In this document: positions 34,115 through 45,454 of the stretch, in pieces
Layout: the number at the start of each line of letters is the position of its first letter
How positions within the stretch are numbered: the first letter of the stretch is position 1
NCBI GenBank assembly: GCA_958510875.1
Contig: OY294068.1
Span: forward strand, 177,723,411-177,787,410
Reading direction: 5' to 3'
DNA: 64,000 bases
Origin: Endomychus coccineus
Lineage: Eukaryota > Arthropoda > Insecta > Coleoptera > Endomychidae
Program-made: the position numbers and the translations under genes
The notes under the pieces: model-generated
Databases searched by the model: none
Told to the model about the DNA's origin: nothing
What the model saw: the letters and a program-made list of their open reading frames with translations, nothing else

Positions 34115-36145
34115 ATACATTCAACCCGCAGTATCCGAAATTCTTCTTTCAATGACGACACACTTAGATCATCGAATTGTAACGTCACAGTTACATTTAA
34201 TTAACTACTCTGCGATATCATCGAAGTAAGTTGTAATGTGTCAATGATTGTGACAGTTCACAACAGTAAAATATACTATCAATATAATAATAACTAGAAA
34301 TGTGTTACCGCCTGGATAATAGATAGCATGGAAAATTTACTCTCGCCAATTATTTGTTTTGGTCCCGTCATTAATTAATACTGTTTGTTCTTCATATCTG
34401 TGGGATGGAAATAGAAATGGAAGTATAGTCTCTGAATCCTTGTCAACGGAGGGTCATCATAATTTGTAAGGAGCACAATAGCAATAGGAAATCATGAATT
34501 ACGTATTCAACATGAATTGTTCTGCAGAAAACAAATGCTTTACAGTATATTGATAGTTAGGACATATTTTCATGATCTAATTCGAAACGGCAGGTTGATC
34601 GCTTGCTATGGCTCAAACAAAGGGTTTTCACCCTGTCTTTTTCTTCAAGGCTACAAGTAACCATAACATGAGACGTTGAGGACAGATTAATAACTTGATA
34701 CAATTTTTATTCATATCATAATTAAGGTCCCTATCAACAAAAATAGAATAGTTCTTTTGTATTCAGCTCACTAGACTGGGGCCAGTCTGTCTCTTATTGG
34801 GTAAAAGTTACTACACTCAAACATATTGGTCAAAGAGGAGTGGATATTCAAAATTATGAAAAATCAAACTCACCAAACTGGAGTCAGTTATATTCTAACT
34901 TATTGAGTTAAATCTTGCTCTGGCTATTTCACGAATCTTTCAAATCAAGTTTTTTAGATGAGCTTGCGTTATGGTGCTTATGGTAGAATTTTCATTTAGA
35001 GTTAAGTCATATTGCTGAATACATAAAATTTAGGATTTCTTGAATAATTAAATCATAATAGTTTTGTCTAACTCAGATTAGTTTTCACTCCATATCTAGG
35101 TTCTAATGAGGTTAATTCAAAATTGAAGACTACTCAACTGTTTTCCAAGTTCAACATAATGTTTTAATTGATACTTTAGTTGTACGTAATCTTTCAACTT
35201 TCAATTCATTTTTATGATTGTTTTATTTCTTTATTATCATTATATATTTTATGTTTGTTTTGATTGAGAATTTTTCTACTTGTCGTAATTTATCAACTAC
35301 CCTCGATAACACAGTGCTTAATCAATGTGTTAGGGTCTCAACCAAAGAAGAGTGAGTATTACATATATCTATTGACCGTATTGTTGCTTGATTTGTATAG
35401 CTAATGAGAAACCTGTGATATTGGGTCACTTCCTGGTTATCGGTACACGTACTGCAGGTTATATTGATATTAATCGATCCAGCCAAATGATACATATGAA
35501 TGAATTTGACAGAATAAGTGAATTGATAACCTTTAGAAAACCAAGTGAACCAGAGAAGGGCTCGTTATTACAATAATCTTCGTCTGCGATGAGCATAATA
35601 AGAACCGCTGGTGGTATGCCGTTGGTTACCGTTGGTGTTCAGTATTGTGCGGATATAGTCAAATCCAATCGGAAGGATGGATATGTTTCTTCATACCATG
35701 CGTGTGAATTGTTAATGCTCGAAACTACAAATCAAACGTTCAGACCTAAATACAGAAGGTAACGAAATTCAAATAGTAAATTGTTTTCATATTCTTAAGA
35801 GCCGAGAGCGATAACTATAAACCGACACTTTCATCTGTCTTATAATCGAATAATTTCTCTCATTAAAATATTCAGACAGCCATAAACAAGTCGTATGATG
35901 AAATAATCTCTCCCACTATCACATTCAAACAGCCATAAAAAATACACTTCGCCTAAAATTTGAAATCAATTCAGTCATAAATTCTCCATCTCACCTCCTT
36001 CATTCACTACCTATCTTCCATATATTGGAAGGATAATACATCGAATTTCTTAAATCTTTGAGAAGTATAATATTTCTAATCGATTTTCCACACTTTCAAA
36101 ACTATCTCACTCTTACAGACCTATCGAAGACCCTCATCATCCTCT
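34115..36145. other. No gene recognised
   Basis: AT-rich; the frame at 35388-35576 has no family motif. Confidence 0.4.
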
Positions 36146-36149
36146 TCAT

Positions 36150-36610
36150 TTAGAAGGTGTTTATAGCATTCCATGTTCTTACCGTGACATATACATTGGG
36201 GTGACAGGTCGTACAGTAGATACTCGTGTGAAGGAACATTAGCACTGTACAAGGCTTCGTGACATCAGTAGATCTGCAATTGCGGAACATGAGTTTGACA
36301 CTAATCATTGAATCATTTTCGAAAATACTGAAGTTCTATGAGCGATAAAAATTCTAATAGATCCAAATAATCTAAGCCGTGACTTAGAGTATCACCTACC
36401 CAATATTTGCAAACCCACCTCCGAAAATTCCACAATGCACATAGTCACACAACAGCAGGATCAGGTGCCAAAACGGAGCAAACCAACGGAATAAAGAAAG
36501 TGAACTATGTAGCGTGAAAGTTTTTTCAACAATAAATACCGCTACAGAAGCCAGAAGATTCAGTTTCAGTTCAAACCTCAAGCCTGCCCTGACGTTGTTA
36601 CCTGTAAATG
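36150..36610 (+). pseudogene. Penelope-like element endonuclease relic with 3' motif
   Basis: Plus-strand reading from 36155 gives GVYSIPCSYRDIYIGVTGRT, then VDTRVKEH, a stop, CTRLRDISRSAIAEHEFDTNH and IIFENTEVL. This is a PLE GIY-YIG endonuclease (VYSIPC, YIGVTGR, R..EH, AEHxFDTNH). About 160 bp beyond, 36560-36610 holds CAGTTCAAACCTCAAGCCTGCCC and CTGACGTTGTTACCTG, related to the terminal motifs at 9405 and 56022. Two in-frame stops; the RT is missing. Confidence 0.75.
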
Positions 36611-36614
36611 TGTA

Positions 36615-37105
36615 GTTTCATTCCAATACTCATTTTGTGATGCACCACTTAGAGCCACTAGTGAATGTTGATCACCATCCCCTCTAAAATGTATGCTATG
36701 TATTATTATCGATGCCGCAGTATTTTCCCAATCAAATTAGATATTGAAATTTGTCTATTGTGTAAACATGAAACATAAATGAGAATCGTCATGAGCTGTT
36801 GATGTACCTATTCCAATTTGCCAGATGGAATACATTATCATCGGCTTGAAACTACAGAAGTCACCGGAGGCAATCACATTAGGATGATGTGCAATTTACT
36901 CAATAACGAATGCGCAGATGATGGGCTGATGAGATTACTACGCAAATCGAACACGTTATTGTTCATATCCATCTCACTCCCTCTTCTGACAAGACGAATG
37001 AGCGTTACATTTTCTTAGCTATGGGAGGCAGTGGCAAAAATCCCTGCTAATCCAGATTCGATTTACTTTTTGGATCAGCCAACTCATTGTGTTCCATCTG
37101 ATTTG
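36615..37105. other. No gene recognised
   Basis: The frame at 36818-37018 has no family motif. Nothing else is supported. Confidence 0.4.
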
Positions 37106-37106
37106 G

Positions 37107-37114
37107 GTAATTTT
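37107..37114. repeat. hAT target-site duplication, left
   Basis: GTAATTTT, identical to 38741-38748. Confidence 0.9.
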
Positions 37115-37399
37115 CATTGGCGGCCCGTGAACTTTTCAAGAGAGGAGGCTGGACATAAAACGTTTGTGTAAAAATATACTCTATTCAGCCAATTAATTTA
37201 ACCTTTGCTCAGCGACCGTACCAGCTACTTCAGTGACAAAATTAATTGTTACCCAGCAAGAACCAACGTGGAGGTATAGAGTTTCTCTTGACAAAAAAAA
37301 TTTTCTCTTCGTTTTTTGTATTTTATTTTTTTTTGAATTTTTAATATTTTTTCCTTTTTTTGGAAATTATTCATATTTTGATTTTTTAAATTAATTTTA

Positions 37400-37642
37400 T
37401 CAACTTTTTTTATATATTAACGGAATTCTACGGTCTTTAGTTTGCGAAAAATGATCAATAATATTCTCATAAAATGTATCATTTTGTTTTAAGTGTTTTA
37501 CTAAATCTTTCTCAATAGATATTAAACTAAGATTGTATAAACGATTTTGGCCCATTGTATTCCGCATGTAAGTTTTATTTCGTTTGAGAGTAGAAAATGA
37601 TCTCTCCACCGATGCCGACGTGACAGAAATGGTGACTGTCAA
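37400..37642 (-). pseudogene. hAT dimerisation domain (ZMYM1-like transposase, C-terminus)
   Basis: The frame reads SVTSASVERSFSTLKRNKTYMRN and LYNLSLISIEKDLV, the hallmark hAT C-terminal dimerisation block (SxxxERxFSxLKxIKtxlRN...RLxxLaLlsI). It then continues to FYENIIDHFSQTKDRRIPL, as in ZMYM1/DUF4371 proteins. It lies inside the element 37115-38740 and keeps its native stop. It is separated from the other transposase part by about 290 bp of non-coding remains. Confidence 0.85.
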
Positions 37643-37928
37643 ACAAAGTAGTTTATAAAACTGAGGTGAAACTTATTGCAAATCATTGTCTATCATATAT
37701 TTATCAATACTAATTCAGAAGTATCAAGAAAAAACAAAAATTCTCCATTTTCTTAATAAGATTTTGAACCAACAGCAGCATTTAATGAAACCTGATTTGT
37801 TGAAAAGTCATCACTGTTTAATATAAAATCAAATGTTTCAATTATTTTGTCTTTATTTTTATGGATGGTAAACACTGCACGTAATGTAAAATTCCATCAA
37901 GTTGAAGTTCTGTTTCCTACTATGTTAT

Positions 37929-38306
37929 TTAAAACTTCAGTTCGTTTGGTGGATTTGCTAAAAAAATTTGAAAATGACGATAAGTTAGAAAAAAAATTCT
38001 GACTTCCTTAATGGAACTACATGCATTACTTAAAACCAAATTCATGTTGTGAGCGTAACAATGGGTGAAAATAGCCCGAGGCGGAACTGATTTTATTTTT
38101 GTTTGAAGACTGTTTGAATGTCCCGCCATTACAGATGCGCCGTCGTAAGTCTGAGCAATTGATTTATTCGCAAAGTCGAATCGTTGAAATGTTTGCGTTA
38201 AAAAATTGAATAAATTGACCGCTGTTCTTCCCGAACTAACATCGTGAAACCCTAAAAATCTTTCCACCAGTTGTCTATTTTTCACAATTAATAATTTACC
38301 GAACAA
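37929..38306 (-). pseudogene. DUF4371-type hAT transposase core fragment
   Basis: Residues read IVKNRQLVERFLGFHDVSSGRTAVNLF, then IAQTYDGASVMAGHSNSLQTKIK and HCYAHNMNLVLSNACSSIKEVR. This is the DUF4371 core of ZMYM1-like hAT transposases, including the aspartate of qtYDGAsvMaG and the cysteine/histidine of HCyaHxlNL. It ends in unrelated residues, marking the internal deletion. The start Met is not a natural one. Confidence 0.85.
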
Positions 38307-38740
38307 ACAAATTCTAATCTAACCATACTTCGCGTGGCGTCACTCAACAATTATACCCCCATAAAAAAAATGCACCGTCGCAACACGCATGTGTCGTATT
38401 CCGTACCACACCAACCGTACTGAACTTGAAGGAGGGCGGCAGGCTAGCCTACTGAGAGTGTTGCCATTTCAGCTATGTTTTACGGTATTTAGCAATTGGA
38501 TTGGTCGGAAAAACGGCAACTGTGTTGAGCAACACGTATTCACTGTTTAGGGTTTGAGATATATACAGAGTCTAGCCTCAGGGCACTGTTGCCAGATTGA
38601 AAATAACTACTGAGAACAGGGAATTAATTGTGAAATTTAAAAAATTATTAGAGAAACTGGAAAGGAAATGAAGAATGGTCAACAAGATGAATTGGTGAGG
38701 AGGCTGAGCCTCCTTAGCCTCCTTCGAGGAGCCGCCACTG

Positions 38741-38748
38741 GTAATTTT
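38741..38748. repeat. hAT target-site duplication, right
   Basis: GTAATTTT, identical to 37107-37114. Confidence 0.9.
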
Positions 38749-38749
38749 A

Positions 38750-41675
38750 TGAAAATCTTCGACCAACAGTTGACCATATGGCGTCATCGAGAATTGTTTG
38801 CAATGACTAAATATATCTGTAGACCATAAATTGTTTTTCCGTTAGACCCTTCTATTTCTGAGAAGAATTTTCTTCAATTTTGCGTTAATAAATGTGTGTG
38901 GAAATTTGTTCATGGCTCAGATGAGATTTGCAAAAATAAAATTTTCTGTTCTGACACTAAAAAACAAATAATAAAAAATAGTATTCATTGGATGAATAAG
39001 TGATGCATTTTTTCTTGATTGATTCGGTGAATACCAAATCTGGATTCCTGAATATTGATATTGTATGGGTCTCTTTAGATAAATCAGTGGAATCACACTG
39101 AATAGTTCCGGACAGTTGTTTCGCCTTGGCCAGGTGTCTGTGGACAATTTTAGTTGAATTGGGTTATTATCCCAGAAGGAACTTAGTTCCTCCTTTCATT
39201 TGTGAATAGATGTAAGATGTAGTACGTATAGCATGATATAATTGATTGCCAACCCGAGCAAAGTGTTCGTATTTTGGCACATGTGACGCCTACCTAATTG
39301 ACATGGAGCTGTTCATAAAACAAGATAAGCTTCATAGTCAATTTTGGAATTAGATGATAAGGAATAAATCTATTTGGCTACAACAATATTATCTAATGCA
39401 CGTATGTCCGAATTCGATTTTAAGTCTGTAATTTGCGAGGGGACTTAGATTTGTATAAGAAAACTCTTGTGTGAGCTTTATCGTTCAACTCCAACTCATA
39501 GTTTACGAGATATTATTCCATTCGTTCATCAGGCTTCGTTCACTTAACATACAAGAATAGACAAAACTGAAATTTCCAAACCTGATTCGTGATCAGCTAC
39601 GTCAAAAACCTATAAGTTACGATTTTAGGAGCATTTCAGTCATTACTTCTTGAGATATTGCATTTGTTCATTGAACATTATCAAACTAATAATTGAGGAG
39701 AGGTGCACTGAAGTCATGTGATGCAAATATTAAACACATCATAGAAAAACGATTAACATTGGTTAATTTTATTGAATTGTTAATAACAGTTTTGATTACT
39801 AACACAAACATTAAATGCAGAAACAAATATTCGATCGGTGAAGAAAATACGCATTATCTTAAACTTGATGAAGGCGGTTCCTCCTCAGATGGTTCCAAAA
39901 CCACGTTACTTTTGACACCTGTTACAATCGACAACGGTTTTTCCAACAGTAAATGAATACAAGAAAAATTGCATGATCTAGCAAAAATCCGCCCTTTAAT
40001 GAAACCATGAGCTATGAGTTTGATTATCGAGATTCAGGGAGGATTTGGGGGTGACTTTGTTTGTATTTTCCTATCAACCGTACAACATATTGTTGTTCTT
40101 ACACTGTTACCTACAGAATATTATATAACTCGATTTTATAGTCATAAATATTACGACACTCAGAATGAAAATTGAAAATCTACTTCATATCGGGATGAAT
40201 TTATCTTTTTTGTGACCACTATACAATGTGCCGTCAAATACACCAGTATGCTCATAATTATATTCTGCATTAGTAATGCATCTTTAATTTGAGAATTTTT
40301 TCCTTTTGCCAGGAAGATCGATACTTGCAAGCTGAAATCCAATTGAAATTTTATATTTCTTGCATATCCCCCTCTCATTCGTTCGAACGAAGTAATATTG
40401 GATAATAATGTTCATAATCTTCCATAAATGAGGGAATCAACCAACATTGATAATGATAATAATAACATATAACGTAAAAAAAGCCCTTATATAAAACTAA
40501 ATATTTACCCGCAATTTTGAAAGTCTAGTGTTTGGTACTACAAAGTCGGCCTATATGTGTAGTGCTACTCCAGTTATTCTTGTTTGATTGAAAAATAGTT
40601 CTTCGATGATTATAATTCATTTTTAGTCTCGAGAGTTGCTTACAATTTTTGAGAGTGGAATATATTGACCCTGGGATTTTGTAAAATATCCAAGACGAAT
40701 ATGTCATTTTGTAGATGAGTTCATAGAAAACAGCTTTATATTGCCAGTTTCTATGTGCGATCAGGTCGAACAATGAAAACAAATCTACCCCTAAATCCAA
40801 GATAGTGGCCAAGGAGCGACTTCAACAATCGTCGCAATTATCGTTGCTTGACTTCCATACAAAATTATGGAATAGTTATTTCCACTCTGCTAGTATCGGT
40901 GGTCTTTTCATTTATAACAACTCCAACATAAACTCATCATCAGTTAGAGTCTTGTAATCAGATCTTGTAATTTCATTCACTTCAACAACAACTGAATGTT
41001 TGGAATTTCGAACAGAGGAGCTTTCGGCAATGCAGTCATGATAATTCCTGGTGAAAGAATAAATCGAATGATTACCAATTGATTGATAATCATACCTCTA
41101 ACAATATAAATGAACTGTAATGCATAGACGACTAACTTCTAGGAACCTTAAATATATTGCAAACGGTTAGAAACGGATGATGGAAAGACGACAACTTTTA
41201 TTCTGTCATTGCATCAAAAGTTTATTCCAATTGACAACCTAATTAGTTTCACAATCGATATTAGGACCTTCAATGTATTAATATATTATATGATTGCTTT
41301 GCTTTTTACTACTATTGTGTTCTCCTGCTCTGCGGATTCAATGTTTGACACTAGCTATTGTCTGCAGACATAAAAAAACTTGGTAACGCGGTAAATTATA
41401 CTCTATGTCATCAAAATTCAGTTTAATTGACAACAAAGTGTATAACAACTCCATATTTTATACTTGTAATCAATGTAGCAATTTCATGTGAATAAAACAA
41501 GATTTCTCGTTCAAACCACCTAAATATTTCTTCTTCATCATGACGCACAGTTATCCAAAATTAAGGTATAAAATTGGTTCAACCTGCCTTCGAAATATTC
41601 AGTTATTATATTAATCCTCCGCCATATTTTCCGATGTGCTGGTTCAAATACTTATTTGAATTGTTTTTTAGTTCA
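38750..41675. other. No gene recognised
   Basis: AT-rich; the frames at 39693-39956 (+) and 40525-40812 (-) have no family motif. No repeat copies were recognised. Confidence 0.4.
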
Positions 41676-41679
41676 TAAA

Positions 41680-41753
41680 GGATTTTCTAGTCTGGATCGT
41701 TCAGTAACGCCACAAACTAATGGTTCTGCTTATCGATCTGGACTAGAAAGTCC
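41680..41753 (-). repeat. Hairpin repeat family, copy 1 (hammerhead lost)
   Basis: A 74-bp inverted repeat with ends GGATTTTCTAGTCTGGATCG and, from the other side, GGACTTTCTAGTCCAGATCG. The interior keeps TTAGTTTGTGGCGTTACTGA as in copies 2 and 3 but lacks the CTGATGA...GAAAC core. Confidence 0.7.
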
Positions 41754-41757
41754 TCAT

Positions 41758-42085
41758 CTTTTTTTTTTATTCGTTTATTAGTCTCATCATTCTTAAAGGT
41801 TATTAAAGACGGAAAGAAAATTGAAATAACAATGAAGTAAATCAAACAGAGTTCACAAATAAATAGATTTGAATGACATTCATGATTTTTATGTCTGTGA
41901 GGAATGCTGTAAGTTTGCCCATGTCACATTCTGCGTTCAGCATTATTTTGATTGATTGATTATTTCGGACATTCTTGTAAGATATGTATGACGGATAATT
42001 GGGCATGGCATTCTTCGCATATTGGTTCGGGTATGACCAATTCTCAATTTGGTGAGGACGAGCTGATCCTTTCTTTTATTGGGAT
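41758..42085 (-). pseudogene. 3' fragment of an I-clade-like LINE with poly(A)
   Basis: Minus-strand reading in order: VLTKLRIGHTRTN, a frameshift, ICEECHAQLSVIHILQECPK (the CxxC...H..C knuckle that ends ORF2 in I/jockey-type LINEs), then NAECDMGKLTAFLTDIKIMNVI. It ends in AATAAACGAAT followed by an A-run (41759-41768 as T on plus). A 3' end with poly(A) is therefore present; the 5' part is missing. Confidence 0.7.
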
Positions 42086-42243
42086 TGCCATGGGGTGACA
42101 TGTTGTTATCTGACAAAAACCAACATAAGATACATGAATATATTCATATATTCATTTGTATCTAATTTAAATGTTAGAAAATAATAAATAAATGAATATA
42201 TTAATATACTCATTTATCTCATATTGGCTTTCGCCAATATTAT

Positions 42244-42414
42244 GGTCTTTCTAGTTCAGATCTATCCATATATAGCATGAGATACATCCACAGAGATCGT
42301 GCAGTAACGTTGCAAATTGGCTCATTTCACTGATGAGCTCGATGAGAAGAGCGAAACAACTGTCTGAAACTATAAGTTTGTGAAGTTACCGATCGATCTG
42401 GACTTGAAAGACTA
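42244..42414 (+). repeat. Hairpin repeat family, copy 2 (with intact hammerhead)
   Basis: 171 bp with inverted ends GGTCTTTCTAGTTCAGATC (from 42244) and, from the right, TAGTCTTTCAAGTCCAGATC. Inside, CAGTAACGTTGCAAA pairs with TTTGTGAAGTTACCG around a hammerhead motif. Homology with copy 3 extends upstream (ATAAATGAATATATTAATAT, CTCATTTATCTCATATTGG, from about 42187), so the repeat proper is longer than the hairpin. Confidence 0.8.
42325..42369 (+). ncRNA. Hammerhead ribozyme motif, type I, full core
   Basis: All conserved parts are in order: stem I TTTCA (42325-42329) pairs perfectly with TGAAA (42365-42369). Core CTGATGA is at 42330-42336. Stem II GCTC (42337-42340) pairs with GAGC (42349-42352) around loop GATGAGAA. 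GAAA is at 42353-42356. A three-pair stem III ACA/TGT has loop AC (42356-42363), and the GTC cleavage triplet ends at 42364, so self-cleavage would fall after 42364. Stem I extends through an internal loop to an outer helix (42303-42315 with about 42377-42390). The very short stem III is typical of animal retroelement hammerheads, which often act as dimers. Confidence 0.8.
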
Positions 42415-42419
42415 TATCA

Positions 42420-42985
42420 TTATATCTAATTCCTTATATGAATAATTTGTTGCATTTCAAAAATAGAAACCAAAGCAACTTATCATCGCAACCACCTAAT
42501 AGCCAATTTGTGCATCACGATTTCAGTACAATCCAATTATTATTGACTGAACACACAAGAATATTTATATGCTTTTACTAGAATAATGATTATTAAAAGA
42601 CATTTTTACAAGGAATCTCGTTCGATACACGTTACGAAATAAGAGTATTAGGCCGTCGGAGTGTCTAAAACAACCAGTCTATTCTTCAATTTCTATCGAA
42701 AACAGTTTCATTCTGGTGTAAAATGTTATAACAATACCATATTAATTGGTAGTGAGCTTTTGAGAAGCTCAATCGAATGTTCAATTTTAATTAATATTGC
42801 AATATTATTAATGCACAAACCACTAACTAATTATATTTTGTTCATGTAAAATTGAAACTATGTAGGTATATTTTCATGAATTAACGAAATCTATTGGCGC
42901 ATAACTGAACGTAGAACGATTCTGAAAATTCATATAGACAGTGAGTAAATATTGGTATCCAGCCAAAATATTTACGTTATTATGA
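42420..42985. other. No gene recognised
   Basis: AT-rich; the frame at 42661-42849 has no family motif. Confidence 0.4.
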
Positions 42986-42989
42986 CTAT

Positions 42990-43805
42990 TTCGATTCCTC
43001 CAGAAGTGACATCACCTGTCTGCGTGATGATAACCAGGGGTAAAAGGACGGCGCCCACCAGGGCTCTGGAGGTTCTGGTGGGGATCATTCCTCTACAACT
43101 CCATATCAAAACATTGGCTGCGGGTACGGCGTATAGGTTGACTGGTCTAGGTCAGTTGGTCGGTACGTCTATGCCTCGCTTTCATGGCAAAATCTGGGAT
43201 TGGGCAGCCGAGAACTGCCCGATCCTCCGACAGACGCAGGATGCGATATCGCCTGCTGTCAGGTTTCAAACACCAGACATAACCCAGAGGACTACCTGGG
43301 AGGAAAAGGACTCTGGGACTCGTGTGGTTCACGAACGGGTCTAAGACTGGCGAGTCTAGCGGAGCCGGAGTCTACTCGCGTACACCCAAAAGGAAGATTT
43401 CAGTTTCCCAAGCTGAACACGCAACCGTTTTCCAGGCTGAGATCTGTGCAATACGAACATGTGCCCTGGAAACCTTAGATTAAACTACCGAGGTAGGCGG
43501 ATTTACATCTGCACTGACAACCGAGCGGCCCTGGGCGCACTTCGCGCCCACAGAATGACTTTTAGGTTTGTCTTGGAATGCATGGAAACTCTGGTTGAAC
43601 TAGCCAGAAGGAACAAACTCCAGCTAGTGTGGGTACCTGCCCATTCTGGTGTGAAGGGAAACGAAGTGGCCGATGAATTGGCCAAACATGGCTCGTTAAG
43701 CGCCCCTGGCCCCGATTCCACTATCGGAATTTCATCAACCACCGGGCTCCACACCCCCAAGGAGCTACTGGACAGACAGTGGCTCTCAATAGCACCCTGT
43801 ATTTC
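42990..43805 (+). pseudogene. LINE ORF2 fragment: linker and RNase H domain
   Basis: Across three frames: RTAPTRALEVLVGIIPLQLHI and TAYRL (post-RT linker), then WFTNGSKTG (43325-43350), GAGVYSRTPKRK, AEHATVFQAEICAIRTCALETLD, and in one long frame RRIYICTDNRAALGAL and LQLVWVPAHSGVKGNEVADELAKHGS. This is an RNase H fold with E (AEI), D (CTDN) and D (NEVADE) present, but the first catalytic D (usual FTDGSK) is N here. Such RNase H domains follow the RT in R1/LOA/I-type LINEs. It ends abruptly after QWLSIAPC at about 43800. Confidence 0.82.
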
Positions 43806-43811
43806 ACAAAA

Positions 43812-44198
43812 TTTTTGAGATTCTGATTCAAGATCGTGAATCATAGCCGATACCCAAAATGAACTGTTTTTATTCGATTTTTTCCAGGAAAAGTGACCTA
43901 TACTGTCTACCAAACGACTTCCAAAGATGCTGCAAAAGAAGCTGCAAATTATGCATACAAGCATTGTAGTTTGATGTTCTTTGTTGTCCACCACCGTTTT
44001 TGTTTCAATAGTGTTCCTCTTGAACGGTCCGTAGTTCGTAAAGTTGAATATCAATCTTCTAATGTGTAGAGATGGTTTTGATTTCCCTAGATTTCTTGTA
44101 TCAGAAGTATCACCTGTTCTTGTGAAAACCCTATTACATTCATCATGATTCACTAACGGATTAACAGAATCTTGATCATCATAGCCAAAACTAGCCAT
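43812..44198 (-). other. Open frame of unknown nature
   Basis: The first 129 codons of a minus-strand frame lie outside recognised repeats (the frame then runs antisense through the RNase H fragment to 43503, which is surely a shadow). It starts MASFGYDDQDS in an acceptable start context, has a polar N-terminus and a hydrophobic, cysteine-containing stretch (LVCIICSFFCSIFG, about residues 84-97). No family recognised; it may be chance or part of an unknown transposon. Confidence 0.2.
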
Positions 44199-44199
44199 A

Positions 44200-45450
44200 T
44201 TCCACCTATTCAGATGATGAATCTGACGGTGAACAATTTTTATTCATCTGCCAACAAACATGGTGTGAATAGGTAGGTATGCAACACACCTCACTAGAAA
44301 ACTAGGGCTCATTTTCATAATAGAAATCAGGTTTCCATTTAAAAAATGATGAGAACACTTTTCTGTACCCACATTTTTGCGTACCCCGTAAATTATTCAG
44401 AGGATAATGATGAGGGATTTACTGAACCTCCAATATTCTAGATTGCGTATCACAAGATATGGAAATTGACAAGAAAATGGCATACGTTCTGTAGGCTGCA
44501 TTCGTCATTTGTTACTTTTTGTAGAAAAAACAAACAGATAACTCTAGAACGGTTCATTTAGGGTACAGGGTTTGATACATGAATTTGAATCAGAATGATG
44601 GGAGGTATCCAAAAATTTAGTGGAATAAAGGGTTACCTCCTGAATGAAGTGGTCAAGATGACATCTTCTCTCCGTGAAGAAACACACAGCTGCTTCGTAA
44701 GATCCCATAAGATATCAGCCGGTACAGGAGCCACGAATGAAGAGAAGGGGAAACTCTCCATTCCTCGACTGATGAGTCCCAATGAGAACTAATAACTCTG
44801 ACATATAGGAAACCCACCGAATCCAGGAACTTCTAGCAATATCGATTCTAGTGAAGTGTACTCAAACATATTCAGTGACAAAAGGAAATAGTGACCCTAG
44901 TTTCAAGTATTTCTGAATATTCAATTGACATCATATAAGATCCGCTAATGAGAAGTCTTGAGACTCATTCAGTACCAAAAGGTAACGGTGAATTCAGTTT
45001 TTAGCGGAATAATTTATCTAAATTGTGAATTTCTGTATGACCTGTTTCAATACTGATGCTCCCACGGCTCTACAGTGGGATAATTCTCTCAGGATTAATT
45101 TCCCGGAGGATCAATTCGATGACTTAGTTACATTATATGGAATGCAACATCACTGGAACTAAGTGCTTCTTCTATTACATCTTTGTGCTAAAACGTACGA
45201 ACATAACCATCGCCCACTTCAACAGCTCATTGTGAAACGCAACATCAAAAGCCATGATTTGTAGCGAGCTAGCTAGACAATATAACACATACAAATGAAT
45301 GTGTGACATTGTTTTCAGTTCATGTCAAATGTAGGTGGCATAAGAATGATATGTATATTTATAGATATGTGGAATCCTAGTTTAATAATGCTCCAGAACT
45401 GTATGAAGATTGAATCGATAGAAAACAATAAATGAAGAGACTGTGTGCTC
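44200..45450. other. No gene recognised
   Basis: Includes the frame at 44595-44792 (+) with no family motif. The stretch lies between two LINE fragments and may itself be inserted DNA. Confidence 0.35.
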
Positions 45451-45454
45451 GTGA

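Larger units (their letters stand above)
37115..38740 (-). mobile_element. hAT transposon with perfect 8-bp target duplication
   Basis: A 1626-bp element whose ends are inverted repeats: CATTGGCGGCCCG at 37115 and, from the other side, CAGTGGCGGCTCC at 38740, continuing with imperfect GAGGAGGCT-like repeats. GTAATTTT flanks it at 37107-37114 and 38741-38748. TIRs of the CAGTGGCGGC type and an 8-bp duplication define hAT. It keeps two separated parts of a ZMYM1-like transposase on the minus strand and lacks the middle and N-terminus, so it is an internally deleted, non-autonomous copy. Confidence 0.92.

Noticed and set aside
43503..43811. C-terminal part of the 231-residue minus-strand frame
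   Set aside because: Antisense to the RNase H domain of a LINE.
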